Positions 1 to 7,213 of a DNA stretch of 64,000 nucleotides are shown here, piece after piece. Source of the DNA: Weissella thailandensis (GTDB taxonomy: Bacteria > Bacillota > Bacilli > Lactobacillales > Lactobacillaceae); NCBI RefSeq assembly GCF_005405465.1, contig NZ_BJEC01000006.1:1-64000 (forward strand). The letters are read 5' to 3'. Within the stretch, counting starts at the first letter, position 1; every line of letters begins with the position of its first letter. The position numbers and the translations under genes were made by a program. The notes below the pieces were generated by a model that was not told the origin of the DNA, searched no databases, and worked only from the letters and a program-made list of their open reading frames with translations.

Positions 1-152
1 AAGCATCTAAGTGTGAAACTCGCCTCGAGATGAGATTTCCCATTCAGAAATGAAGTAAGACCCCTCAGAGATGATGAGGTAGATAGGCTAGAAGTGGACA
101 TGTGGTGACACATGGAGCGGACTAGTACTAATGGTTCGAGGACTTAACCAAG
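1..152 (+). rRNA. 23S ribosomal RNA, 3' end (partial)
   Basis: The first ~150 bases match the conserved 3' terminus of bacterial 23S rRNA, including the helix ending in GACTAGTACTAAT and GAGGACTTAACCA. The 5' part lies outside the window. The exact 3' end is estimated from the closing helix. A 76-base spacer separates it from 5S rRNA. Confidence 0.95.
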
Positions 153-228
153 TAGCAAGTGGTGTAAGGCAAGAAAAATAAGTAATTATGATTCAGTTTT
201 GAGGGAACTAAGTTCACTCAATAAAAAC

Positions 229-346
229 GTGTCGTGATGATGGCACTGAGGTCACACCTGTTCCGATACCGAACACAGCAGTTAAGCTCAGTAGCGCCAA
301 AAGTAGTTGGAGGATCGCCTCCTGCGAGGATAGGACATCGCGATGC
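229..346 (+). rRNA. 5S ribosomal RNA
   Basis: About 118 nt with the conserved core CCGAACACAGCAGTTAAGC. The terminal helix pairs GTGTCGTGATG (229-239) with CATCGCGATGC (336-346). It follows 23S directly and is followed 6 nt later by tRNA-Val, a usual arrangement in Firmicutes rrn operons. Confidence 0.95.
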
Positions 347-352
347 AGTAAT

Positions 353-425
353 GGACGTTTAGCTCAGCTGGGAGAGCACCTGCCTTACAAGCAGGGGGTC
401 ACAGGTTCGATCCCTGTAACGTCCA
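353..425 (+). tRNA. tRNA-Val (anticodon TAC)
   Basis: 73-nt cloverleaf. The acceptor stem GGACGTT pairs with AACGTCC, the T loop is GGTTCGATCC, and the anticodon loop CTTACAA gives TAC. The 3' CCA is not encoded (discriminator A, then TTGGG), so it must be added after transcription. Confidence 0.96.
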
Positions 426-427
426 TT

Positions 428-500
428 GGGTCGTTAGCTCAGTTGGTAGAGCAGTGGACTTTTAATTCATGGGTCCTGGGTTCGAGCCCCAGACGACCCA
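428..500 (+). tRNA. tRNA-Lys (anticodon TTT)
   Basis: 73-nt cloverleaf. Acceptor stem GGGTCGT pairs with ACGACCC; anticodon loop CTTTTAA reads TTT. It lies 2 nt after tRNA-Val, so processing from one rrn transcript is likely. CCA is not encoded. Confidence 0.96.
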
Positions 501-512
501 TAGGAATTTATT

Positions 513-586
513 GCACCTATAGCGCAACTGGATAGAGTGTCTGACTACGAATCAGAAGGTTGAAGGTTCGAATCCTTCTAGGTGCA
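513..586 (+). tRNA. tRNA-Arg (anticodon ACG)
   Basis: 74-nt cloverleaf. Acceptor GCACCTA pairs with TAGGTGC; anticodon stem-loop CTGACTACGAATCAG reads ACG. The A34 would be edited to inosine by TadA in this lineage (family knowledge). CCA is not encoded. Confidence 0.96.
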
Positions 587-614
587 TTTAACAATTTAAT
601 ATTTATTGTTATTT

Positions 615-688
615 CGGGACGTAGCTCAGTTTGGTAGAGCACCTGGTTTGGGACCAGGGGGTCGCAGGTTCGAATCCTGTCGTCCCGA
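615..688 (+). tRNA. tRNA-Pro (anticodon TGG)
   Basis: 74-nt cloverleaf. Acceptor CGGGACG pairs with CGTCCCG; anticodon loop TTTGGGA reads TGG. CCA is not encoded. Confidence 0.96.
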
Positions 689-696
689 TATTTATT

Positions 697-770
697 CGCG
701 GTGTAGCTCAGCTGGCTAGAGCGTCCGGTTCATACCCGGGAGGTCGAGGGTTCGATTCCCCCCGCCGCGA
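697..770 (+). tRNA. tRNA-Met (anticodon CAT), elongator type
   Basis: 74-nt cloverleaf with acceptor CGCGGTG paired to CGCCGCG; anticodon loop TTCATAC reads CAT. The first pair is a normal C-G, not the mismatched pair of initiator tRNA, and the body resembles Lactobacillales elongator tRNA-Met. A lysidine-modified tRNA-Ile2 also has CAT and cannot be fully excluded by eye. Confidence 0.88.
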
Positions 771-780
771 TTAGCACAAT

Positions 781-852
781 GCGGATGTAGTACAACGGCT
801 AGTGCTCCAGCCTTCCAAGCTGGGAATGCGGGTTCGATTCCCGTCGTCCGCT
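781..852 (+). tRNA. tRNA-Gly (anticodon TCC)
   Basis: 72-nt cloverleaf. Acceptor GCGGATG pairs with CGTCCGC; anticodon loop CTTCCAA reads TCC. It is the last RNA of the cluster; a terminator hairpin starts 6 nt later. CCA is not encoded. Confidence 0.95.
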
Positions 853-857
853 TACAT

Positions 858-910
858 AATAATCTCCAATGAATGCTTTTAATTAGTGTTTGTTGGGGAT
901 TATTTTATTT
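858..910 (+). terminator. Terminator of the rRNA-tRNA operon
   Basis: Arms AATAATCTCCAA (858-869) and TTGGGGATTATT (893-904) form a 12-bp stem with one G-U pair and a 23-nt loop, followed by TTATTT. The position right after tRNA-Gly fits the end of the rrn transcript. Confidence 0.75.
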
Positions 911-967
911 ATGTAGGCCTGTTGGTTTTAATAAATTTTTCAAATGATCTGCAATGTTTTATTTAGG

Positions 968-997
968 TTGATGCATGAACCTTATGAGTGTTATATA
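968..997 (+). promoter_or_regulatory. Possible promoter for the HAD-murI-rdgB group
   Basis: TTGATG (968-973), 18-bp spacer, TATATA (992-997). It lies between the rrn terminator and the first protein gene, where a promoter is needed. Sequence match only. Confidence 0.35.
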
Positions 998-1029
998 CTA
1001 GACAGTATAAATATTTTTAGGGGAAAACT

Positions 1030-1659
1030 ATGAAGACGGTTATTTTTGATGTTGATGGTACGTTGTTAAGTACAGAGAGTATGTATATGCAGTCTCTTAT
1101 TCAAACTTTCCGTGATAGAGGGATTGAAAAATCGTATGAAGAAGTATATAAGATTTTTGGATTACCATCATTAGACGGCTTAATTAAATTAGGTGTACAA
1201 AATCCTGAAGAAATGCAACTAGCTTGGCAAAGCCATTATCATGATTTTTGGCATGAGGTCAATTTATTTGATGGCATTACGGAAATGTTGGCACAACTTA
1301 ATTTAAATAGTAAACAACTTGGTATTGTTACTTCAAATACGCCAGAGGAGTTTGCTAACCATAGTAGTGATTTTGATTTCGTGAAGTATTTTGATGATTT
1401 TGTGTTTGCAGGTCAAACACCTAATATGAAACCAGCGGCTGACCCGATTTTAAAGTCATTAGAAAACCTCGATGCCGATGGTACAACGGCAATGTATATT
1501 GGTGATTCTGTCCACGATATGCAGGCTGCCCATAATGCAGGCATTAAATTTGGTATGGCAGCTTGGGGTGTTCGTGATCAGTCTGTCTTTAACAATCAGG
1601 CAGACGTGATATTTGACACCCCGTCTGCACTAGTGACCTATGTGTTAGAAAGTAAATAG
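1030..1659 (+). CDS. HAD-family hydrolase (subfamily IA phosphatase)
   Basis: A cytoplasmic phosphatase of the haloacid dehalogenase superfamily, phosphoglycolate phosphatase/beta-phosphoglucomutase-like group; the substrate cannot be read from the sequence. Motif I FDVDGT supplies nucleophile D7 and acid D9. Motif II has T101/S102 in IVTSNT, motif III has K134 in NMKP, and motif IV GDSVHD has D159 and D163. Residues ~15-80 form the helical cap. 209 aa is a normal length. AGGGGAA sits just upstream of the ATG. It lies 63 nt before murI on the same strand, but nothing ties it to peptidoglycan synthesis. Confidence 0.88.
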   Translation: MKTVIFDVDGTLLSTESMYMQSLIQTFRDRGIEKSYEEVYKIFGLPSLDGLIKLGVQNPEEMQLAWQSHYHDFWHEVNLFDGITEMLAQLNLNSKQLGIVTSNTPEEFANHSSDFDFVKYFDDFVFAGQTPNMKPAADPILKSLENLDADGTTAMYIGDSVHDMQAAHNAGIKFGMAAWGVRDQSVFNNQADVIFDTPSALVTYVLESK

Positions 1660-1722
1660 ATGATACTAAAGTGAAATAGCATCATATAATTTACGATAAT
1701 ATTTTGAAAGAAGTGAAAAAAT

Positions 1723-2556
1723 ATGGATAATCGTGCAATCGGATATTTAGATTCAGGTATTGGAGGTTTATCCGTCGTTAAGCAGGCTCTAAAACAATTG
1801 CCAAATGAACAAGTTTATTATATTGGTGATACTGCACGGATGCCTTATGGTCCTAGAACACCAGAGGAAGTTAAAAAGTTTACTTGGCAGTTAGTAGATT
1901 TTTTGATGGAGCAGGACATTAAATTATTAGTTATTGCTTGTAATACCGCTACTGCAGCCGCTTTAGACGATTTAACAAAACAATTACCAATTCCAGTGGT
2001 CGGTGTTATTCAACCAGGAATCGACGCTGCTAGTCAAGCAACAAGTATAAATAATATTGGTATTGTTGCTACGCAGGGAACGGTAAATTCGTTAGCCTAC
2101 TATAATGGTCTTAAGAAAATTAATCGTAATTTTCATATCCTACAATTGGCCGCCCCAACTTTAGTGAAAATTGCTGAGCAACCCCAAAAAGATGATGCAA
2201 CCGTTCAGCGATTGGTGACAAATATTTTGTCACCAATTAAAAATAGTGATGTTGATACATTAGTATTGGGATGTACTCATTTTCCATTACTTGCCAAATT
2301 TATTCAAGAAGCCGTGGGGGAACAAGTCAAGTTAGTCGATGCGGGGGCAGCTGCTGTTAATGTTGTAGAGCAAACCCTTGATAATTTTGCTATTAAACAT
2401 GAAAATGATAATAGGCAGATAAGAAATACGGATAAGTATTTTACCACTGGTGATCCAGAAACTTTTGATCAGCTTGCTAAAAATTGGCTACAGATTTCTA
2501 GTTTGAGCGTACAACATGTAGACATTTGGGATGGTAAGTTAATAACTGTAGAGTAA
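1723..2556 (+). CDS. murI: Glutamate racemase
   Basis: Converts L-glutamate to D-glutamate for peptidoglycan stem peptides; cofactor-independent, cytoplasmic. The family signatures are all present: LDSGIGG (9-15), GDTARMPYG (35-43), ACNTATAAAL with catalytic C73, and LGCTHFPLL with catalytic C184. 277 aa is full length. The Shine-Dalgarno is modest (GAAAGAAG, ~9 nt before ATG). rdgB follows after 24 nt and a phosphodiesterase after that, an order common in Firmicutes (murI-rdgB-yfcE), so co-transcription is likely. Confidence 0.96.
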   Translation: MDNRAIGYLDSGIGGLSVVKQALKQLPNEQVYYIGDTARMPYGPRTPEEVKKFTWQLVDFLMEQDIKLLVIACNTATAAALDDLTKQLPIPVVGVIQPGIDAASQATSINNIGIVATQGTVNSLAYYNGLKKINRNFHILQLAAPTLVKIAEQPQKDDATVQRLVTNILSPIKNSDVDTLVLGCTHFPLLAKFIQEAVGEQVKLVDAGAAAVNVVEQTLDNFAIKHENDNRQIRNTDKYFTTGDPETFDQLAKNWLQISSLSVQHVDIWDGKLITVE

Positions 2557-2580
2557 ACGAATCCTTGGAGGAATAAAAAG

Positions 2581-3177
2581 ATGACTAAATTAATTTTTGC
2601 ATCAAAGAATAAGGGGAAAATACATGAATTTCGTGAATTTTTATCACCATTTGGTGTAGAAGTTATTTCATTGAATGATTTAGATGATGTACCTGAAATT
2701 GATGAGAATGGATTGACGTTCTCTGATAATGCAACTATTAAGGCAAAAACTATTGCAGCAGCATATCAACTGCCAGTCGTTGCAGAAGATTCCGGGTTAA
2801 GTGTTGATGCATTAAATGGTGCACCTGGTGTTCATTCGGCGCGTTATGCAGGTGATCATGATGATTTGGCTAATAATAACAAATTGTTGACTGAATTAGC
2901 TAATGTTGAGAAGGAAAATCGAACAGCGACATTTCATACGGTGATTGTTGGTTTGAAACCAACAGGAGAAAAAATTGAAGCTGATGGTGCAGTTACAGGA
3001 AGTATTTTGTTCAAAGGACAGGGAACAGACGGATTTGGCTACGATCCATTGTTTTATTATGAGTCTTTGCACAAAAGTTTTGCCGAGCTGACGGCTACAG
3101 AAAAAAATAGCATTTCACATAGAGGAAATGCTTTGAGAAAATTTATGACGCTATTTAAAGATTGGTGGGAGGATTAA
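2581..3177 (+). CDS. rdgB: XTP/dITP diphosphatase (non-canonical purine NTP pyrophosphatase)
   Basis: Ham1/RdgB-family house-cleaning enzyme that hydrolyses dITP, XTP and related deaminated purine nucleotides to monophosphate and PPi. Visible motifs are FASKNKGKIHEF (6-17) for phosphate binding, AEDSGL with metal ligands E69/D70, GAPGVHSARYAG (80-91), GFGYDPLF (~150-158) and SHRGNALRKF near the C terminus. 198 aa is the usual size. TTGGAGGAA precedes the ATG. The stop lies just upstream of the next start (3180), so the two are translationally close. Confidence 0.95.
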   Translation: MTKLIFASKNKGKIHEFREFLSPFGVEVISLNDLDDVPEIDENGLTFSDNATIKAKTIAAAYQLPVVAEDSGLSVDALNGAPGVHSARYAGDHDDLANNNKLLTELANVEKENRTATFHTVIVGLKPTGEKIEADGAVTGSILFKGQGTDGFGYDPLFYYESLHKSFAELTATEKNSISHRGNALRKFMTLFKDWWED

Positions 3178-3179
3178 TT

Positions 3180-3698
3180 ATGGATTATTTAATTGTATCT
3201 GATACACACGGTGATCGACAAATTCTAGCTGATATTATTGCTCATTATAAGGGACACGTGCAGGCAATGTTTTATAATGGTGATTCTGAATTGCAACGTT
3301 CAGATGAATTATTTGATACGTTACTACCAGTAATTGGAAATATGGATGATGATTCAATGTTTCCAGATGATCGTGACTATGAAGACGAGTTTATTAAAAT
3401 TTATCAAACGCACGGTCATTTAGTGCATACTGAACTATCACTCAATCAATTAAGAGAAGTTGTATCAAATAAAGATGTCGAGGTTGTTACTTCAGGCCAT
3501 ACACATATGCTTGGTGCTGAAAAGATTGATGGGAAGCTATTTATTAATCCTGGATCAATTTCACTACCTAAGGGACCTTATGCTTATCTCAAAGGGACAT
3601 ATGCAATTCTGACAGTACAACCAGAAAAATTTATCGTGCAATTTTACACACGTGATTTACAACCTGTACCAGGGTTAAAATTTGAATTTGATCGGTAA
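3180..3698 (+). CDS. YfcE/MJ0936-type metallophosphoesterase
   Basis: A calcineurin-like phosphodiesterase of the small YfcE/YsnB group; the physiological substrate is unknown. Metal-binding motifs: SDTHGD at the N terminus, NGDSE (~33), GNMDD (~51), QTHGH (~72) and TSGHTH (~104). The frame is open from 3162, but ATG 3180 is preferred. It has GGGAGGATTAATT directly upstream, and the protein then begins with the expected MDYLIVSDTHGD. 172 aa is typical. Third gene of murI-rdgB-yfcE and the last before a bidirectional terminator. Confidence 0.9.
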   Translation: MDYLIVSDTHGDRQILADIIAHYKGHVQAMFYNGDSELQRSDELFDTLLPVIGNMDDDSMFPDDRDYEDEFIKIYQTHGHLVHTELSLNQLREVVSNKDVEVVTSGHTHMLGAEKIDGKLFINPGSISLPKGPYAYLKGTYAILTVQPEKFIVQFYTRDLQPVPGLKFEFDR

Positions 3699-3751
3699 TG
3701 TAAAAGATATAGTTGAAGTAAGTAGACATCCTATAAAAGTAAAGCAGTAAT

Positions 3752-3805
3752 AAAAAAATCACGACAAAACAGTCTAACTAAAACTGTTTTATCGTGATCT
3801 TTTTA
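3752..3805. terminator. Bidirectional terminator between convergent genes
   Basis: Arms ATCACGACAAAACAGT (3758-3773) and ACTGTTTTATCGTGAT (3783-3798) form a stem interrupted by one mismatch. T-runs flank it on both strands (TCTTTTT at the right, an A-run at 3752-3758 at the left). It can end the yfcE transcript (+) and the spxH-like transcript (-). Confidence 0.85.
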
Positions 3806-3835
3806 TGTGTCTTTAAGTATTAGCCTTTTGGCATC

Positions 3836-4447
3836 CTAATTACTACCTTCTTCATAACTAACTAAGTGGAGAGCGGCATTGTTTGTATTTTGGGTGACAG
3901 ATGAACTAAAGATATTTGCCAGACCTTGTGATGAAAAATCTGTGGTTTGAAGGGCATACTTATTGTCAGCTGAATCATAGACAACCATTGTTGGATAAGT
4001 ATTGATTCCCATATTTGCAGCAATATTTTGATCGTCTCTTAATGAAGACAGAGTAGCTGCTGTATGATAATCTTCTAAAAAAAGTGATTTGTCTAAATTT
4101 AACTCTGCAATCGTTGATAGAACTAATTTTTCAGAATAAGGCTCATTAGCTAATAGCTGTTCTTGCATTTTTAAATAAAAAGATCGTGCAGCTTTCCGTC
4201 CTTGCGATTGGATAGCTTTTGTATCTAATACTAATTGTGATAAATTATTTGCAACAGTTGCGTAATTAGTTTTTACGGCACTGCTCTTTAATTCGTGATA
4301 CGTATCTCGTACTGATTGCATGGTGACGATTGGAATCATTTTATAGGAAACGAATTGTTTCATTTCTTCAAAATAACTCATAATCAGCTTCTCTGATGTG
4401 ATACTTTCAGCCGAGAGTGGTGTGACGAAGTGGTACACTTCTAACAT
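3836..4447 (-). CDS. spxH: SpxH/YjbH-like DsbA-family adaptor lacking cysteines
   Basis: Resembles the thioredoxin-fold protein YjbH/SpxH, which in Bacillus delivers the stress regulator Spx to ClpXP. Shared features: YHFVTPL at strand 1, the SQGRKAARSFYLKMQEQL block, and cis-proline strand NTYPTMVVYD. The CxxC position reads SAES here, and the whole protein has no cysteine. It is ~203 aa, shorter than B. subtilis YjbH. The frame opens at 4483, but the ATG at 4447 is preferred: GGAGG lies 12 nt upstream, and a promoter (4492-4520) would put 4483 at about +1. It is divergent from relQ, as expected from Bacillus yjbH...yjbM order. Confidence 0.75.
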   Translation of the reverse strand: MLEVYHFVTPLSAESITSEKLIMSYFEEMKQFVSYKMIPIVTMQSVRDTYHELKSSAVKTNYATVANNLSQLVLDTKAIQSQGRKAARSFYLKMQEQLLANEPYSEKLVLSTIAELNLDKSLFLEDYHTAATLSSLRDDQNIAANMGINTYPTMVVYDSADNKYALQTTDFSSQGLANIFSSSVTQNTNNAALHLVSYEEGSN

Positions 4448-4491
4448 AACAAGCGACAACCTCCAAAAAACGTTTTTATGCATACCCGTTA

Positions 4492-4520
4492 ATAGTACGC
4501 TATCATTGCTAGTGTGTCTA
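4492..4520 (-). promoter_or_regulatory. Promoter of the spxH-like gene
   Basis: On the minus strand TAGACA (4520-4515), 17-bp spacer, TACTAT (4497-4492). The predicted transcript starts near 4485, giving a ~38-nt leader to the ATG at 4447. This supports the downstream start codon. Confidence 0.5.
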
Positions 4521-4665
4521 CATGATTTTCTTTTTTATAACAGAACTAAGAATAACCCTTTTAGTGAAAAATTGCATAAATTGAGTTTTCAAATGCGGAT
4601 TATTTATTAAATAGTACTGGTAAGAACTCTTTAGTAATTGTAAAATTAAAGCATTGTGTTATTTG

Positions 4666-4693
4666 TTGTATCAAGCTGATTTGATTATATAAT
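4666..4693 (+). promoter_or_regulatory. Promoter of the relQ-nadK-rluD-mgtE operon
   Basis: TTGTAT (4666-4671), 16-bp spacer, perfect TATAAT (4688-4693). Start expected near 4700, leaving a ~130-nt leader before relQ. Confidence 0.55.
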
Positions 4694-4832
4694 GTTCACA
4701 GCGAATACGATAATATTTTGCTTATGTCATCGATTAATGTATTCTATGGTAGTGGTTACATCAGGTTGGTTTGATTTTTGGTGACGAGACACAAATAACA
4801 GGGATACTAATGAAATTTTTGGGGGAACTAAA

Positions 4833-5447
4833 ATGACACAAGATGAGTGGGAAAAACTACTACAACCTTATGTTCAAACAGTTGACGAATTAAAGGTTAA
4901 ATTGCGTGGCATGCGCCAAGAATTTGAATTACAAGGGGTACAGACACCAGTTGAATTTGTGACAGGACGTGTGAAAACTGTCCCCGCTATTGAGGAAAAA
5001 CTTGTTCGACGCCATATTAGTATGGACCGAATCGAACAGGACATGGAAGACCTGGCGGGCGTTCGAATCATGACACAGTTTACTGAAGATATTTATCGTG
5101 TCGTGGATATATTGCGTAAACGAAAAGACATGGTAATTTTGGAAGAACGAGATTACGTGACAAATGAAAAGCCATCCGGATATCGATCATATCATATTGT
5201 TATCGAGTATCCAGTGCAGTTAATTACTGGTGAAAAAAAGGTATTAGCAGAAATTCAAGTTCGAACGATGCAAATGAACGTATGGGCAACTATTGAACAT
5301 GCAATTAACTATAAGTACGATGGTGAATATAGTGAAGAAATGCAAGAAAAGTTGAAAGATGCTGCGGCACTAAGCATTAAAGTAGATGAATTGTTTTCTG
5401 AACTCCATAATGGTTTATCAGAGAATTCAACAAATAATAATGTATAG
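4833..5447 (+). CDS. relQ: Small alarmone synthetase (RelQ/SAS1, YjbM-type)
   Basis: Single-domain GTP pyrophosphokinase that makes (p)ppGpp from ATP and GTP/GDP, without the hydrolase and regulatory domains of Rel. Synthetase motifs: DLAGVRIM (73-80), SGYRSYHI (115-122), and AEIQVRT with catalytic E140, followed by NVWATIEHAINYKY (149-162). 204 aa fits SAS1. GGGGGAAC precedes the ATG. It heads a tight plus-strand run with nadK (19 nt), rluD and mgtE, the Bacillus yjbM-yjbN-yjbO order. SAS1 enzymes are usually controlled by expression and by allosteric pppGpp (family knowledge). Confidence 0.94.
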   Translation: MTQDEWEKLLQPYVQTVDELKVKLRGMRQEFELQGVQTPVEFVTGRVKTVPAIEEKLVRRHISMDRIEQDMEDLAGVRIMTQFTEDIYRVVDILRKRKDMVILEERDYVTNEKPSGYRSYHIVIEYPVQLITGEKKVLAEIQVRTMQMNVWATIEHAINYKYDGEYSEEMQEKLKDAAALSIKVDELFSELHNGLSENSTNNNV

Positions 5448-5466
5448 AAAAAAGAAAGGCTGCTAA

Positions 5467-6285
5467 ATGAAAATCGCTGTATATAGTAATAACGTACCAC
5501 ATTCTAGAGCAGTAGTTTCCTTACTAAAAGAAAAATTAATTGCTCGAAGTGAAGGGCGTGTCATCTTTGACAATGAGAAGCCTGAAGTGGTCATCACAGT
5601 TGGTGGCGATGGGACATTACTAGGTGCTTTTCATCATTACACTGATCAATTGGATACAATTCGTTTTATTGGGGTGCACACTGGGCACCTTGGCTTTTAT
5701 GCAGACTGGCAATATTTTGAGTTAGATGAATTAGTAGAAAGCCTGGTCAATCAAGAAACAACTCCTAAGACGGTTAAATATCCGCTTTTGCATGCTAAAA
5801 TTCATTATACTGATGGACATGAAGAAAATGTGCTAGCTTTGAATGAGGCGGCAATTAAACGTCCGCTTGGTACATTGGTTGCAGATGTTTATATCCAGAA
5901 TGAATTGTTTGAACGTTTCCGTGGAGATGGTTTAACGGCATCGACACCAACAGGATCAACTGCATACAATAAAGCAATTGGTGGTGCGGTTATGCATCCT
6001 AGTCTGCAAGCCATTCAACTAGCTGAAATAGCTTCAATTAATAGTCGTGTTTTTCGAACGCTAGGATCACCGTTGATTATCGGTAATCATGAGGTTATCA
6101 AAGTGCAGTTAGAAAATGATGGTTCAGCAGTTACTTTTAGTTATGATCATTTAAATAAAATATCTTCCAATATAGATTGGATCTCTTTCCAGGTTGCTGA
6201 TCAGAAAATCCAATTTGCGGAGTATCGTCATATGCACTTTTGGCATCGTGTGCAAAGCAGCTTTATTGGAACGGAGGTAAGGTAA
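5467..6285 (+). CDS. nadK: NAD kinase
   Basis: Phosphorylates NAD to NADP using ATP or polyphosphate. The diagnostic GGDGT lies at 46-50, the NE motif in ALNEAAIKR (~124-132), and the substrate loop TASTPTGSTAYN at ~157-168. 272 aa is normal for Firmicutes. AGAAAGGCTGC precedes the ATG. It is followed without a gap by rluD: the stop TAA ends at 6285 and the GTG start is 6286. Confidence 0.96.
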   Translation: MKIAVYSNNVPHSRAVVSLLKEKLIARSEGRVIFDNEKPEVVITVGGDGTLLGAFHHYTDQLDTIRFIGVHTGHLGFYADWQYFELDELVESLVNQETTPKTVKYPLLHAKIHYTDGHEENVLALNEAAIKRPLGTLVADVYIQNELFERFRGDGLTASTPTGSTAYNKAIGGAVMHPSLQAIQLAEIASINSRVFRTLGSPLIIGNHEVIKVQLENDGSAVTFSYDHLNKISSNIDWISFQVADQKIQFAEYRHMHFWHRVQSSFIGTEVR

Positions 6286-7203
6286 GTGGCTCATTTTAGT
6301 TGGAAAAATCAAGGTGATAGGACACTACGAATAAAAGCATTTTTAGCACAACGAGGTGTGTCACACCGTATGTTTGCGATTATTAAGCGTGGCGGCGGAC
6401 AAGTTTTGCTTAACCACAAACCAGTTAGAACTATTGATGATGTCGCGCCGGGTGATTTGGTTGAGGTAAAGATGCCTGCTGAACAGTCAAATGCAGTTGT
6501 CGCAGTTTCTAATTTACCTATTTCAGTTTTATATGAAGATGAAAATTGGTTAGTTGTTGATAAAGAAGCCGGTCTAACATCTGTACCAGGTAAAGCTGAT
6601 CGGGAAACCACCATGGTTAATCGTGTCAAAGGATATTTAATGTCTGAAGGTGCAGAGGATCTTGTACCTCACGTTGTGACACGACTAGATAGATTTACGT
6701 CTGGTGTTGCGTTATTAGCAAAGCATCGATTTGCTCATGGTTTATTAGACAAGCAATTACAGACACACACAGTGGATAAGCGTTATTATGCGATTGTTGA
6801 TGGGATTATTCCAGACGATCATGGTTTTATTGATGCACCGATAGGACGAATGGATGATGATTTTATTAGACGTGAAGTTCGTCCGGATGGTCGGTCATCA
6901 CAAACGGAATATTGGGTAATTAATCGTATGCCTAATCAAACTTTAGTTAAAGTTCAATTACATACTGGGCGTACGCACCAAATTCGAGTGCATTTTAAAT
7001 ATATTGATCACCCCTTAATTGGCGATGAAATATATGGTGGGCCAATGGACCGAGGTATCAGCCGCCAAGCATTACATGCTTATTGGCTAGAATTTTATGA
7101 TCCATTTAGTGAAATACAAAGACATATACAGAGTCCGTTACCTGAAGATTTAAAGCAAATTTTAACTGAAAATGCCACGGCAGACGTGGTAAGTAAGTCT
7201 TAG
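6286..7203 (+). CDS. rluD: RluA/RluD-family 23S rRNA pseudouridine synthase
   Basis: Isomerises uridines in RNA, most likely in 23S rRNA. An S4-like N-terminal part (to ~60) is followed by the catalytic domain. The motif TRLDRFTSG carries nucleophile D135 (family consensus HRLD, here TRLD), and LHTGRTHQIRVHF lies near residue 226. GTG start at 6286, directly after the nadK stop; GGAGGTAAGG within the nadK end serves as ribosome binding site. 305 aa. This is YjbO of Bacillus by context; the exact target uridine is not deducible. Confidence 0.9.
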   Translation: MAHFSWKNQGDRTLRIKAFLAQRGVSHRMFAIIKRGGGQVLLNHKPVRTIDDVAPGDLVEVKMPAEQSNAVVAVSNLPISVLYEDENWLVVDKEAGLTSVPGKADRETTMVNRVKGYLMSEGAEDLVPHVVTRLDRFTSGVALLAKHRFAHGLLDKQLQTHTVDKRYYAIVDGIIPDDHGFIDAPIGRMDDDFIRREVRPDGRSSQTEYWVINRMPNQTLVKVQLHTGRTHQIRVHFKYIDHPLIGDEIYGGPMDRGISRQALHAYWLEFYDPFSEIQRHIQSPLPEDLKQILTENATADVVSKS

Positions 7204-7213
7204 AATGTGGTGA

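Larger units (their letters stand above)
4448..4832. other. Divergent intergenic region between spxH-like gene and relQ
   Basis: 385 AT-rich bases without a supported gene. It holds the minus-strand promoter at 4492-4520 and a plus-strand promoter at 4666-4693. An ORF on the plus strand (4398-4610) overlaps the spxH-like gene and lacks a ribosome binding site, so it is not called. The relQ leader would be ~130 nt; I see no clear riboswitch fold in it. Confidence 0.6.

Noticed and set aside
4398-4610. 70-codon plus-strand ORF overlapping the 5' end of the spxH-like gene
   Set aside because: No ribosome binding site, overlaps a minus-strand gene and its promoter, and the peptide has no family-like features.
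1692-4720. Exact 15-base repeat TACGATAATATTTTG at 1692-1706 and 4706-4720
   Set aside because: One such AT-rich pair is expected by chance in 64 kb; flanks do not match and no inverted or regular pattern exists.
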